Below, in pieces: positions 1 through 12,785 of a DNA stretch of 64,000 nucleotides. Numbering within the stretch: the first letter of the stretch is position 1; each line of letters starts with the position of its first letter. A program made the position numbers and the translations under genes. Where the stretch lies: NCBI GenBank assembly GCA_904063045.1, contig CAJFCJ010000002.1, forward strand, positions 372,001 to 436,000, given 5' to 3'. A model generated the notes under the pieces. That model made no database searches. It had not been told where the DNA came from and saw nothing but the letters and a program-made list of their open reading frames with translations. This stretch comes from Dimorphilus gyrociliatus (Eukaryota; Annelida; Polychaeta; Dinophilidae).

Positions 1-1882
1 ATTATTAAAAAAGGAACAATGATAATCCAAAATGTGATTTCCGCTCAGCTGAATTCCATTCGAAATACTGGGTCTGCCTACTTTCGTCTCCCCTACTTTT
101 AAATAATACAAAAGGCATTCAGACATAAAGGGGTCCTCATTTAAATTAACTAAGTGAGGTGTCTTTTTTGGAGAGAAAACGCCTACAGTTTCTCCACTTT
201 GAACAGATGCTAAACCCATCTCTGATAGTACAGCTTCTCTTTCTTTCTTTATTGTATCAGCTTTTTGTAACTTCTCTTCCCAAGTTTCGTTTAATTCAGC
301 CATTAATTTTTCAGACATTTGCAATCGTTCTATGGCATCTTCACCATTATCAACCGTCACAGACGCTGTACGCCCCTTCGTCGTTGTTGGTAGGCCTGTG
401 ACTGAAAAAGAATGGGAAAATAGATTTACGTGACATGGGGATTTATTTTAAGGAAATTGTAAGCCTACCACGGTCAACTTGTATTCCTTCAGCTTTCAAT
501 AAATCTTTTAGCCTTTGAACCTCCTCTTTCAGTTCGCGAATTAATTTTGCATTAGGATCTTCATTAACTACCGCCTTGCACACAATTTGCTTCGCCCTAT
601 CAGCATAGCGCAGAGTAGAGAGAGTTTCGTCAAAATTTATATCCGCTGGGGATATGGCAGCGATCATTGCTGTTTTCGAATTTCCTCCAAGATTTTCTCG
701 TAGCAGCCAAGTTAGAACAGAATCTCTATATGGAATATAATCACCTTTCCTTTTCTTTTTTTGACCAGAAGATAGCTCAGCAAGTGCTGATATTACTTTG
801 CCCAAAGTTGTCAGACTCTTATTGATATTTGCTCCCTCTTTTAACCTAGTGCCTTGAGCACCCGTGCTCTCGGCTCTCTCAGAACCGGCTAGATCAACTA
901 AACTAATTTTACTAACTTTTTCACCAGTCATACCCGACTGCTGATCGTATCTTGATTGTGTTAGAATGAGGGTGAAAACAGCATGCGAGCGAGAACTAGT
1001 CTCATTCATATTCGTTGCAGCAACAGTTCTTGACTTGTTTCCTTCATCGATTAAATTATTTACATCTCCAAAGGATGTCACGACAATCTTTGACAAATCT
1101 TCAACATATGGACCCAACAATGGATGCTCTCTAACACGTAGATTTTGCTTGTTCTTTGGATTTAATAAGTCTCTCACTCTTTCGCAATATATTTCCATAT
1201 AGCTAACTTCCACATTATATTTGACATCCTTGTCACTTTCAGACGTTAACCTCATAAAAAGATCCTCGCACAGTTGAGGTATTATTCCCTTTTCCCCTTC
1301 CTTATCTTTGCCCATCATTGTATAACTTTTGCCTATAGGGTATTTAAGTATATGTGTATATATAGATATAGATATAGACATATTTGTAATATTTGACAGC
1401 TTTTAAAAAGTCATTATCTCTTACCAGCTCCTGTTTGCCCATAGGCAAATATGCAAACGTTGTAACCCTCAAAAGCGTGTTGCAGCATTTCAACACCAAT
1501 ATCTTCGTAGACACGTTTTTGCGTTGAAAAGTTTGGGTCATTCGCCTAAAAAAAAAACAACGTAAATGTGAGTGGGCGGCTTAAACAATTCGCTCGTTAG
1601 AAAGAAAAAAAAACGCTTACACATCCATGTGACCAATAGGAATAATCAAATGTAAATGTTTTTGTTCCTTCATGTCCAATACGCAAATCTTCTATAGCTA
1701 TTATCAAAAACAGATACAATGAATTAAGAACAACTCTTTAATGATATATTATCTTAATAATAAATCAAAGTCATTAGTTTACCTGTAATCTTATCTTGCA
1801 TTTGTATGATACATCGGCTCTTCTTTAGAAGCTCTCGACTGTTAAAAGGGCGAACCCTCACCGCTACTTTGACAGATGACAT
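1..1882 (-). CDS. unc-104: Kinesin-3 motor, KIF1/UNC-104 family (N-terminal part)
   Basis: Plus-end-directed microtubule motor that carries synaptic-vesicle precursors in axons. Five exons are seen: 1783-1882 (ATG), 1621-1697, 1425-1545, 469-1332 and 1-401 (continuing off the left edge). Exon 1 reads [20 protein letters not shown]. The P-loop [14 protein letters not shown] is split by the 1333-1424 intron. Switch [12 protein letters not shown] and switch II DLAGSER are intact, and YADRAKQI leads into the neck region. The last exon carries a coiled-coil linker and the start of an FHA domain ([20 protein letters not shown]). FHA after the motor plus the [16 protein letters not shown] stretch place it in the KIF1A/KIF1B/UNC-104 group; KIF1A versus KIF1B cannot be split here. 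The rest, including cargo-binding regions, lies outside the window. It is divergent from the epimerase gene at 2722. Confidence 0.95.
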
Positions 1883-2721
1883 GACACAACGTGCTCTGGA
1901 AATTTTATTGAAGATAAAAAGAAAATAATGATAAATTGTGAATAATAAAGAGTCTTAAAATATTTATCATAATATAATATTAATGTACATTTTAAATAAT
2001 CTTGTCTTAATAGTTTAAAGGCAAGTTTATCATTGTACGTCGTTATACTAGACCGACATATGTTGAGTACGAAAGGACTAATTTATTGATCATCAAAAAG
2101 GTAGTTTGCTTTCCCTGCCTATATAAACAGAACTAAAGCTTTGAAATCTGAAACCAATAGATTATGTCCTAGAAATCTATACAAATTACATATGCCAAAT
2201 GAGTAACGCTAGAGAAAAAACTGAAAAAACATTGACACATACTTTTAACGATTTCTTCAAATAAGGACTAAATCAAAATTGCATAAAATCTTCCTATACG
2301 CCTATTTGAAGAAATAAAGCTAACTTTTATCCAAAAATTGTTCAACGAAGAGCATCATCTGTCACAAAAGCGCGCCATTTTGATTTCAATATTTTGCGCA
2401 TGCGTGGTAAACGAGAATTTCTATTTTATAGGAAGAGTGTCAACTAGTACTAAAGTCAGAAACGTCTTATGGCGACATCTATAGCTAATTTGCATTTTAA
2501 TCATGAAAAATCAGAAATGGGACAATATATCAACTTCTTTGATTGAACACACAAAGGAGATTTAGTCTAAGTAGGAAACATGAGCGAGGGACGTATTTTA
2601 TCATTTAACGTGGTAGCGTAAACTTATGCAAAAGAGGGCGTTGGAGTCGAGAAATTCGCCCTTACACTTGTTTTTAACCTTGGCGGTCTTGAGTTTGCGT
2701 AACAAATCTACAAAAAAAAAA
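1883..2721. promoter_or_regulatory. Divergent promoter region, kinesin / MCEE
   Basis: About 840 bases between the kinesin start (minus) and the epimerase start (plus). It contains the palindromic NRF1-type core TGCGCATGCG at 2395-2404. NRF1 sites are typical of promoters of nuclear genes for mitochondrial proteins, which suits MCEE. No coding signal was seen; a short open frame after 2626 ends without support, and only its internal ATG at 2722 is used. Confidence 0.5.
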
Positions 2722-3551
2722 ATGTTTCGATTTGTAAGAAATACATTTAATATAACCCGAACTATGGTACGTTTGTCTTATATATTCTTGATTATTACAT
2801 ATGTAAATATCGTAAATCCAATCAATATAAGGACATTTTCATATTATTGTCTCTTATCCCAGGAAATGTAAATGGTTGACCTCGTATCAACTTTACTGTA
2901 TTCCGAGAAATAATAAATAAAATATTTTTTTAGGCAAGAAGTCTTAGTGCGGAAGTAAAAACTGGTAAGATGAGAGTATGGGAACTGGGAAAATTAAATC
3001 ATGTTGCCATAGCTGTACCAAATTTACAAAAAGCTTCCAATTTTTACAAAGATGTTCTTGGAGCAACAGTCAGCGAACCAGTTGTAAGTAATGACTACTA
3101 AGCTTTATTTTCGTACTCTTCCTTTTGTTTATTTATTCACTATAAATCATTTAATAAGCCTCAAAAAGAACACGGAGTCTACACGGTCTTCATTCAATTG
3201 GGAGATTCTAAAATTGAGGTAGACACCCTCTTTATTCACTAACCCTGAATTGTCATAATGATTAGAAATTGAATACAACTATAAATATTAGTATAAACAT
3301 CTCTTTCACAGCTACTACATCCTTTGGGAGAGAATAGCCCTATAGCTAATTTCTTAGAAAAGAACAAATCTGGAGGTATGCATCATATTTGTCTCGAAGT
3401 AACTGATATTAAAGAAGCCATCGAAACTGTCAGAGAAAATAATGTAAGGACGCTAGGCAAAGAACCTAGAATTGGCGCTCACGGAAAGCCAGTAATTTTT
3501 CTCCATCCCAAAGATTGTGATGGAGTATTAGTCGAATTGGAGGAGTCTTAA
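2722..3551 (+). CDS. MCEE: Methylmalonyl-CoA epimerase, mitochondrial
   Basis: Interconverts (2S)- and (2R)-methylmalonyl-CoA between propionyl-CoA carboxylase and methylmalonyl-CoA mutase in mitochondria. Exons: 2722-2766, 2934-3083, 3159-3218 and 3312-3551, all phase 0, giving 164 residues. The N-terminus MFRFVRNTFNITRT is basic and hydroxylated, consistent with a transit peptide. The mature domain starts near KLNHVAIAVPNLQKASNFYK, with the first metal-ligand His in LNHVAIAV. Later motifs are EHGVYTVF, GGMHHICLEV (second His) and IGAHGKPVIFLHPKDCDGVL with the terminal LVELEES; these are typical of the vicinal-oxygen-chelate epimerase family, and the length is normal. An NRF1-like site lies 320 bases upstream. 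Confidence 0.95.
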
Positions 3552-3826
3552 TTATCATTTCAATCTAATTGTGTCTTGTCCAACTTTGTTTATACTCAAG
3601 TTGTTTTCTTAAACCTGTTATAAGAAAGCTATATAATTTTCGAATATTTAGATTTAATTGAACCTTACAAAAAAATTAATTCATTTCTTATAAATCAGCT
3701 AATAATAGTGTTTTCTCATTGAAATAAAAATGAATTTTCATTTGTCTTGAATATAAGTTATAGAGTTTATTATCTTGTTTTTCTAATTTTGCTTTTGAGT
3801 ACTTTCGTTTGCGAAATTTAAAATTC

Positions 3827-3835
3827 TAGATGGCG
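3827..3835 (+). promoter_or_regulatory. CTCF-like TAGATGGCG motif upstream of LINS1
   Basis: TAGATGGCGTTAG, 75 bases before the LINS1 ATG, between MCEE and LINS1. Confidence 0.42.
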
Positions 3836-3909
3836 TTAGTCGTCTTCGCCGACCTTGGCATTTGTTCGGGTAATCTTTGGTAGTAAATTCCCTTTTTTCA
3901 CTTGTTCAA

Positions 3910-5322
3910 ATGGATATTAAGGAGATACTGTTAGATATATGCGGTTTAACGGATCAACTCGATAGCGCTGGTGGAGCTGTCCTTGCTTATACAAAAATCA
4001 CGAAGCTATTGAAAGAGCCCAGTAACCAATTTCTGCTGCACGTTGCTTCCAACTCCTTAACCAAATTATTACTTCAGCCGAATACTGCTTTACTCAATTT
4101 TGATGAACGAGTTCAGGAAATAATAGATATTGTACTGAATACGAATTCGGAAGATAACGAAATCGCTGTATTAAAAGCTTTAGACGGGTCACTAAAAAAA
4201 CAGATGGTTTCGTCCGAAATTCTTCTTAAACAGAAAAAAATAAATTCTATTATTATCTCAAATTCTTCAGCCTTAACAAGAAAGTACGAATCTAATAAAT
4301 TAAGTAGTTACTTCTTTCTAATTTTGTTGAAAACTACTCTATCCTTCTCTAAAAAGAATGATATGAATTGCACAGAATTAGTAGCTAATTTATATATACT
4401 ACTTAATCGTATTAATTCCCCGAATTTACAGTTGAAATGTTTAAGTATCCTTGAAAAGTATATGATCAGTTCAGCAGGAAATTCAGGATTTGAACAGGCA
4501 TTTAAAACTTTAAAAGGGATTTTACCATTATTAAAAAATTCAGCAAGAGAAGAAGATGTTTGCGGAAATTGTCTAACTCATGCAGACTGTAAAAATAATT
4601 GCAATTTACTAAGTAAGAGATCTGTTAGAAAAGCAATAATTCTGCTCATCTTTTACATTGTGTCGTCAAGACATCGTGGCATTTTTCTAGATCTTACTAC
4701 GTCATTAATTGACCAACTATGCAGAGTTATCGAACAAAATGATAAAATATTAACCTATTTCTTAGAGGATGATTCTCATCTTGTACAATTACTTTTATAT
4801 TCTCTTGATTGTTTTGAATTTCAGAAGAAAATTATTGAATCCAGTCAACTCAATCCTTTCAATTTGTTTGCATTTTTTTTAAATAGTACAGAATATGATC
4901 ATACAGTCATTTTGGATTTATTAATGTCGCCAGAAACTGAATTCTTAACCTACTTTGTCCGCATTTTGAAACTAATAATAAAAGAAAGAAGAAATTTCCT
5001 CGTCTACTTTGGGTATACGGCGAATACAAGTTTTAAAACGGCTCTGCAAGGTTTACAAACTTACGACTCGAGTGAAGAAGAAGATGACTCGCTTTTGCTC
5101 TCATCTCCAGGCCTAAGCGATACTTGTAAGCCTTGTTTGGAAGAATCTGAAACTTTCAAGGTTGAATTTAATACAAAGAATACTGGATTAAATGAACATT
5201 TGGATCAAATATTCTCATGTCTAATAAGATTACGGCTATCAATTGAGAGGTTGTGCGATAAGCAGCTATTCCCCTACGATGCCAAACCCCTAATCAATTT
5301 ATTATATAAGTGCGATGTGTGA
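3910..5322 (+). CDS. LINS1: Protein Lines homologue (LINS1)
   Basis: Single-exon gene, 470 residues from ATG 3910. An in-frame TTG at 3877 extends the open frame but is not a credible start. Lines acts in embryonic patterning and hindgut differentiation in Drosophila, and human LINS1 is linked to intellectual disability; the biochemical role is unclear. The protein is mostly alpha-helical. The segment TVILDLLMSPETEFLTYFVR matches the conserved LINS core, followed by an acidic YDSSEEEDDS linker. The C-terminal block LSIERLCDKQLFPYDAKPL resembles the family's terminal domain (LFPYN..ALLKLL in vertebrates). A Cys-rich insert CGNCLTHADCKNNC occurs around residues 217-230. A CTCF-like motif sits at 3827, 75 bases before the ATG. 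Confidence 0.88.
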   Translation: MDIKEILLDICGLTDQLDSAGGAVLAYTKITKLLKEPSNQFLLHVASNSLTKLLLQPNTALLNFDERVQEIIDIVLNTNSEDNEIAVLKALDGSLKKQMVSSEILLKQKKINSIIISNSSALTRKYESNKLSSYFFLILLKTTLSFSKKNDMNCTELVANLYILLNRINSPNLQLKCLSILEKYMISSAGNSGFEQAFKTLKGILPLLKNSAREEDVCGNCLTHADCKNNCNLLSKRSVRKAIILLIFYIVSSRHRGIFLDLTTSLIDQLCRVIEQNDKILTYFLEDDSHLVQLLLYSLDCFEFQKKIIESSQLNPFNLFAFFLNSTEYDHTVILDLLMSPETEFLTYFVRILKLIIKERRNFLVYFGYTANTSFKTALQGLQTYDSSEEEDDSLLLSSPGLSDTCKPCLEESETFKVEFNTKNTGLNEHLDQIFSCLIRLRLSIERLCDKQLFPYDAKPLINLLYKCDV

Positions 5323-8300
5323 ATAATAAAATCGTACAAAGTAAATTTATTTTAAAGAAAATTTATAATCTTTTTATAGTCCTTTCAAGTTATTTAGTCT
5401 ACAAAGTAATTTATCAATAATCTATGTATTATAGATTCTTGTCATGCCTAGTACTCGTACGGCGACAGGCAATATGATACAAAACTTGAATTAGTGGCGA
5501 AATAATTCAATTATTCAACATAAAAATTTTCGGTAAATGATAATTTAAATAGCAAAACTAAATATTTGACAACAACAACAACAACAACATCCAGACACGT
5601 TTTCAAGTAAAAAAAGACACTTTCTTGAACGCTTTTAAACATTTTTTAAAACCAGTTTTTTATTTATTCACTTCTTTTCGGCTTAAATATGTAATTTAAG
5701 AAGTTTAATATTCAGTTCATTTTGTTGTATGATATTTATTGTTTATTTTAATTACAAGCTTTGAAACATCATCTTTCTAATTACACTTATGATAATTTGT
5801 TGCATCATCATCTATAGATGTGATGACCTATTTATAGGAAGGTACTAAGTCCAGCTTGTAAAAAAAGAGATCCCTCTATCGCTATTGTCTCTTTTTTCAT
5901 TCACTTCATTAAGAGTTGAGAACTAGAGGAGGCAAAAGGGATTTACGACTAAATCATGAATATTTATGATAACAATTATAGAGAAATTGATAGTAATTTG
6001 ATCATTGCATAGTTTTTTTAACTTTCCAAGGACTAATTTTAGATTGATATTCATTGCATTTCTATTAGTCTGAATTAGAATGCTGAACGAAAAAGATAAC
6101 TAACAAATATTAGGCAGAAAGGAAAAGAAATGAATACTTTTTCTTTTGGAATACGTATATATTTAGTTGCCATCCCCAGGTGCAATGTTCAAGAACAATG
6201 AATAAAATATACAGAATCATCAGTATTTTTAAAGTTTTTACGGAAAGCAATTAAGCATCAGCGACTTTTTGTCACCTGAGATAATAATACACATTTTTTT
6301 AAAAATAGAATACTGCATAAGCAATAAAATTGCAGTAGAAATAACAGTATTCAGTTCAATAAAGCAGTGTAAAAGTATTAAGGAAATAGAAAGAAATTAC
6401 TTGCACAAGTATTTACATATTTTAGTCGTTATTATGCAAAAAAAGGAAAGGCATTATATGTAAAACAAATACTAATATTATCCACAGAAAGGATTTGTTT
6501 AGCAAACAATACAAAGAAGAGATAACGAAATATATATAATATAAATATTATAAATAGGGTAAACAGGTTTATATGCGAAGAATTATTTGTCAAAAAGAGA
6601 AAGATAGAAAGAAAGAGGGAAAGAAGAAAATAAATATTTTATTTTCTTTCTCCATCCTTTCGTTTTTCCCTATTTTACTTTTTTCGAATAAGAAAAACCT
6701 TTTTAAGGTTTCCAAAAAGAGAGTAGTAAAGAAATTAATGAAGCACGTATCCACAGCAATATAACTGGAATGTTCTTGTGGAATAAAATAGTAATTCAAC
6801 TTGGAAATGGAATATTAAGGTTTTAATCAGGCTATTTCCACATCTGTACTTTATATTAGTATACACTGTATCCATAGTGTAGTAATTTAAGTAATATATT
6901 AACTGAATAGATAGATGTTGATATTGAAATCTTTTTCACAAATCTATTAGGAGAAATGGTGTTTATTTAGATTCCAACTGCAAAAAAAAAGCTACATTTG
7001 CAAAGTAAAAGGATATAAAGCCAAAACAAAAAATTATAAATGATAGTAGGGGGTAAAATTTTCGTTTTTGTATTCTGGTTTAGTATTCATTACTAAGAAG
7101 ATCGAAGGGAGCTTTTAAGTCAATTTGAAGTTTTTTCCTGCCTAAAAAGAACAAAAAAAGAAACTGTATAAATTCGGAACTTTTATTTCCCCTATAGATT
7201 ATCTACATTTCCTATATTCATTATTTTCTAAAAAAAAAACTCATAAGGATAAACAAAAACTGAGTGGAATGAGATACTAAATTGGTATTTTAAGGACAAA
7301 ATGACATTTTCTAAAGAGATTTTATAATAATCTAGCTGTCAGAGGTTATGTTTAACATTTTTTGTATAAGAATAAATAATATTAAATACGAAACTAGTAT
7401 TGTTACATTTGGTTCTTGGATGGATGAAATTCATATTTCTGATATTGAATAAAATATCTAATGTTGGTCTTAAGTTAAATTGGCCAGGAAAAGGTCTTTT
7501 TATGCGATATTCTTCAGTTTCTCCCAAATGACACTAGTCTGACATCTCCAATATAGGTTAAGTATAATTTGATATTTTTGTTGATGATTACTGTCTTTAA
7601 GTAATTATTCATTTAGTCTAAAAAATTATTTTTAAATAGATAGTTAATATCCGACATTTAAGCTTGAACTAAACAAAATAAGTTGAATATTTTCAAATTC
7701 ATTTTAATTTTACAAAGGAAATTATTGTTATAAATGAAATTTCGTTGAATGATTAAAAAACATACAGATAGGGATGGAAAGACACTAAAATATGTTACAT
7801 CCTTTATTTATAGTTGATCACATTCCATAAAATCATTAGGGAAATGTTCTATAATTTTTCCTAAAGGTTTTATATTACTGTTTTGCCTATTTCTTGTACT
7901 TTCTTCAAATAAGTATTACAGTAGAATTATTAAATACAATTGCTAAGAAACTATCGAAGACTATATAGGTATTATAAATAAATTAGGTAAATATCAAAGT
8001 ATATATAGATAGATAATATAAATGTATCTAATTTTAATATGAATCGTTTTAAATAAACAAGAAAGACTATTATTGTCTGATGAAATGATATTGTTAATTA
8101 AACTTGTTAATTAAAGTATTTAAAGGGCATTTAATCGTATTATCGTCATTACCATATATTGTATGCTTTATGCAAAGAATTATCTACAGTCGTTTGTTGG
8201 ATAAACACTTGATAATTGACGTGAATGACGGATTTCGTATATTCTTTATCAATACAAATTGATATTAATTCTGATTTATGGCAGTCAAATACTTATTCTT

Positions 8301-8480
8301 ATTATTTTACGTATGTGTGTGTATGTCACCATATTTAGTTTTTAATCTTAATCAAACACGATTTCGTGTAAGCATCTAATATTTCAATTGAATTAACTAT
8401 AAATGCCACTTCGAACCGTTAGGGGGCGGCAGCACTTAAACTATGTAAAGTTTGCAATAGACATGCATTAGCCAACCGAA
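5323..8480. other. Non-coding intergenic tract
   Basis: About 3.2 kb with no convincing exon on either strand. It is strongly AT-rich with many A/T runs. Short open frames at 6573-6799 arise from a purine-rich stretch and read as low-complexity Lys/Phe on opposite strands. A short CAA repeat lies at 5570-5589. Bases 8408-8430 are locally GC-richer just before the TRPC start. Confidence 0.6.
5570..5589. repeat. CAA trinucleotide repeat
   Basis: About six and a half copies of CAA downstream of LINS1, in non-coding sequence. Confidence 0.9.
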
Positions 8481-11400
8481 ATGTGGAAGGGAAACAACAC
8501 CCCAGTTAGGAATAAGAGTAAGTATTTCTCTCTAAAATAATTTTAAAATTGGACAACTTTTTGGTATTAAAGAAAATTTAACACATTAATTTTTGTTTAG
8601 GAGAACAAACAAATGTCAAAGGTAAACAGCCGTCGCCTACAAGAACACCGAGGAATTCTATATTTGCTAACTTTGAAACGGTACAACTTAATCCTGAAGA
8701 AAGACTTTTACTGCATGGATCCAGAACTGGTGACACTGCACTATTAAACCATATAATAGGAACTTCGCACAAGCAATGTATCAATTTTAATTGCGTTGAC
8801 TTTATGGGAAGGAATGCCCTCCATTTGGCCGTTGACTCTGAAAATTTTGAAGCTGTTGACTTACTGTTGGATAAAGTCAATTCGGAATGTATACAGGAAG
8901 GCCTTTTACACGCAATTAATAAATCTGATTTACATATGGTTAGAGCGATAGTTGATCATTCAGCTTATCAAGCATCGGAAGGAGCCAAATACGCTAAAAA
9001 GAGAGATGCATTCTTTCGTACAGAGGAAACCTACCAATTTCCCCCAGATATTTCTCCTTTGATATTGGCAGCTCATAAAAATGATCCTGAAATTATTCAA
9101 ATCTTTTTGTCCCGTGGTCATACTATTGACAGACCTCATGCTATCCAGTGCAAATGCGATGATTGTATTGTTAAACAGAATACAGACAGCCTAAAGAGAT
9201 CTAGATCTCGGTTGAATGCATATAAAGCCTTAGCCAGTCCAGCTTATCTGGCTCTATCTACCATAGATCCTTTTACAGGCACTTTTGAATTAAGGCAAGA
9301 AATGATGAAAGTCGCTCAAGTGGAGAAAGAATTTCGGGTGAGAATCTAAAACATGGTTTGCTATAATATGCTTACCTTTCTTTAAGTTATACAGAAAGAA
9401 TATCTAAGTTTGGTAGATCAATGTATGATTTTTGCGTGTGAATTAATGGATCTCTGCCGTGGTACTCAGGAAGTTCAAACTGTTCTAGCGGAGGATAGTA
9501 GAGGAACGGGAGATCCTCTAACTCGTTTGAGATTGGCAATACATTATGGCGAAAAGAGGTTTGTGGCTCACCCAAATTGCCAGCAGCATCTTACCGGCAT
9601 TTGGTATGGAAAGGAAATGGGTTTCTTGCAAACTTTATCTAGAACTAAGAAATTTTTCCTCTGCTTATTAGCTTTGCCTTTGCTTCCTTTCCTATGCCTG
9701 ATATATGTGATAAATCCTTTCATCTACGTGAGTCTGTCCATGAAGTGTCCCGTTGCTAAATTTATAACACATACGACTTCACATTTTATTTTCCTCTTCC
9801 TCCTAACGGTAGCAACATTCGGTTGGGAGGAAAATATGTACATTCATCCGCCAGCTGAAGATTGGCGGATGATTAAAAATCGTTTGAGGCCCTTTAAAGC
9901 CGTTGCAACGACGGTTCAACTATTAATAATAGCTTATGTTTTAGGTTGGTTTTTTAATACCTTTAAGATACAACTAGTTATTTACAGTATTTTTCGTACG
10001 TCAACCTTTTTACTTTTTTATTCACTAAAAGGAATGCTGTGGAAGGGATGCAAACAAATTTATCGAGCTGGTTTCGTTGAACATTTTCGCCAGTTTTATA
10101 ATTTCATGGATTTTTCTCTAATCACACTATACTTGGCTTCATATACTCTTAAATATGTTGCCTGGAGAAGAGTGGAGCAATCAGACAAAGCTCTAAATGC
10201 AACCTTTAGAGTTGAAAAGGCTTTGGGAGAAGGTAATAGAACTGAAGTAGAAAAATTGCTTAGAGAAATAGATAACTCTCCTAGAACTGAATCTTACTTT
10301 CTTAAAGCTTGTAAGTTTCTTAAATAGAAAACAAAGTCATTTCAGTTAATCAAGTAAACTTACAGCTCGTTTTGATTGGTCTCCAAGTGATCCAGAAATT
10401 ATATCGGACATCCTCTTTGCCGTTGCCAACGTTCTCTCATTTGCAAGAACAACTTATATTATGCCGTCTCACGAACTACTTGGCCCATTACAGATCTCGT
10501 TGGGAAGAATGTGCGGAGACATTGCCCGCTTTGTCGTGCTATTTCTACTGGTCCTTTTCGCCTTTATGGTTGGACTTACAAACATGTATAAATATTATGG
10601 TACACAAATTAACGCTGAGAGTAGAACAGCAGCATCGGAATCCTTTAAAGGACTGCCGGAAACTGTTCATACGTTGATATTTGCTATCTTTGGACTCATA
10701 CCCCTAGAGCAGTTGAGGATAAATCAGCCAAGTTCAAAGAATGTTCCCAGTTAGTTTACTATTTGACAGGGAAAAAGTATATATTAAGTGTATATAGTAT
10801 ATTAATAAAGTGTCTCTGCCTTTCAGAAACATTGTTGCCAAATTGGAATGTCAGTACTTTCCTAGTTGACAGAGTAGGCTTTATTATGTTTGCTATTTAT
10901 ATGGTAGTTGTCTCCATAGTACTGGTTAACATTTTAATAGCAATGATGAGTCACTCTTTCGAAGCAATCCAGGGTGACAATGATGTGGAATGGAAATTTG
11001 CCCGTACGAAATTATGGCTCAGCTATATCGACGAAAGCTCTACATTACCAGTTCCATTCAACGTTCTACCTACATTAAAAACCATAAAAATGTTTGTAAA
11101 ATTTGTCAAAAGTATATTTAAAAAGGATGACGAAGATATGGACGTAAAAAGTTATGATTTTACGAGAAGGAGGGAGCATATAAGCTTACCCGATATGGCT
11201 TTAACTCAATTAGTATTACCGTTTAAGAAAACAACTTATTCGGAAATTATACAAAGATTAATTAGACGCTATCTTTTCAAATTAGAAAGAGAAAGACTTG
11301 AGAAGTTGGAACTAGGTAGGTTTTTATTCTAGTAAAAATAGCAATTTAAATTAAAGTGTAGTTTCTTTTTTTATTGATATTTAAAAAAAAAACAAAACAT

Positions 11401-11777
11401 TTCATATTAATTTTCCTCCTAACTAAGGAGCCGATCGTATAAACGTTCGAACAGAAGTTGAAGAGTATCCGGTAGAGGTTGACAACGACACAGACTACGC
11501 TACCTACCACGACCCTACTACCTTACGTCCACCGATGATAAGCGTGCCAGAGAGGTCTGATTTGTACAACAGTCAAGAACAAAAGCTTCACAGAAAAGTC
11601 ACCATCAAGAGGAGTAAGAGCAGTTCAACGGGTGAAAATAGTCAGAAAATCTTGGATTCTCATCTTCAAGAGTTCCGTCTGAGAGGTGAAGAGTTATCAA
11701 GGATTGAATCAGTAATAGTTAAGCATAACGAAAAACTTGATAACATTGTGACGAAATTAGGTAAATTAGATTGCTAA
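8481..11777 (+). CDS. TRPC-family cation channel
   Basis: Non-selective calcium-permeable channel of the canonical TRP family, typically opened downstream of phospholipase C. Six exons: 8481-8517, 8601-9337, 9395-10310, 10366-10731, 10827-11315 and 11428-11777, totalling 964 residues. The N-terminus carries ankyrin-type repeats (GRNALHLAVDSENFEAVDLL), then the TRPC segment DPLTRLRLAIHYGEKRFVAH. Six membrane segments follow, including LGPLQISLGRM before S5, a pore with IFGLIPLEQ, and S6 ending VLVNILIAMMSHSFEAIQ. The TRP-box region reads VEWKFARTKLWLSYIDE. The basic tail VTIKRSKSS is followed by a predicted coiled coil. The donor at 10732 (A-GTTCAA) is weak, so the joint between pore and S6 (around PK-TLLPNW) is the least certain. 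It ends convergently with the receptor gene at 12786. Confidence 0.93.
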
Positions 11778-12785
11778 GAGCCGAAATCTCTGAATAGAAG
11801 ATTATTCTAGTATATTATAAAGAAAGAGATATGACAGATAAAATCTCACAAATCAATTCGAAGTTGATTTATGCCCAGTCACACTGCTTAATATCATCAT
11901 TTTTAGAAAATAAAAAGATTACTAACGAAATAAATGACAAAGTTTCAATTTATAAATTCTAATATATCTATGTTCTACTTCTTATAGGCTAAAATAAAGA
12001 AGGTTTATGCTTAAACTTTATATGAAAATTGTTTGCTTTTACCAAGCACAGAAGGACCAATCCAGATTTTGTAGGACACGGAAAAGACATAAATATATAT
12101 AGTATATATTACTCTTTTTCTTTTTGTTTAAGTAGATACATCAATCCATTATGAAATTAGCGTCCGATTATCATCTGAAGTTTAAATATTCGTATTCTTA
12201 GAAATACGAAATATATTAATCACTATAAATGTTTTTTTTTCCCCATTCTTTGTTCGTCAATACTGTATTTATATGATAACTCAATTAAATATTTACAAAA
12301 CTTTGATAGAATGGAATTGAGTGACTGCATCCACGCTAAATCTCCACTCCCTTTGATTAATCAATTTTTTTAATTTAATTGTTATGCTGGTGTTACTATA
12401 ATTTACGAACCATATTATTGGATAATCAAAGCTTGATTAGCATGGATACTAAATCTAATTAAATTTCGGATGTTCTCTTTAGAATTGAAATTATTCATAA
12501 GAAGATATAAGCAATTTCTTTTTTCACTCCTATCTTTTGTTTTTCGAACTAATTGGCTTGGTATCGCCATCTACAGGAAAGGGACCAATCTATGTTTTAG
12601 TTAACATGAAACAAATGAAAGAAACTAATAAAACACAATATAATATAAAGAATTTTTTCATTTTAAATTTTAATAAACCATTGGTGTTTTTTTTGCAGTT
12701 AAGAATTGAGTTATTAATAATACAAAAATTTCATATAATTTTGATATAAATGACAAGTTCAAGTTTAAATAAATCTTTTCTTCAG
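11778..12785. other. Non-coding tract between convergent genes
   Basis: About 1 kb between the TRPC and receptor 3' ends. AT-rich, with no supported exon. It holds a CTCF-like motif at 12565. Confidence 0.6.
12565..12573 (-). promoter_or_regulatory. CTCF-like TAGATGGCG motif
   Basis: CGCCATCTA on the plus strand, followed by CAGG, giving CCTGTAGATGGCGA on the minus strand. It matches the CTCF core pattern (AGRKGGCR) and lies between two convergent genes. Confidence 0.45.

Noticed and set aside
159-401. 80-codon plus-strand open frame
   Set aside because: Antisense of a kinesin exon (coiled coil/FHA linker); starts with GTG.
6573-6799. Overlapping open frames on both strands
   Set aside because: Purine-rich low-complexity DNA giving Lys/Glu versus Phe/Ser runs; no domain or splice support.
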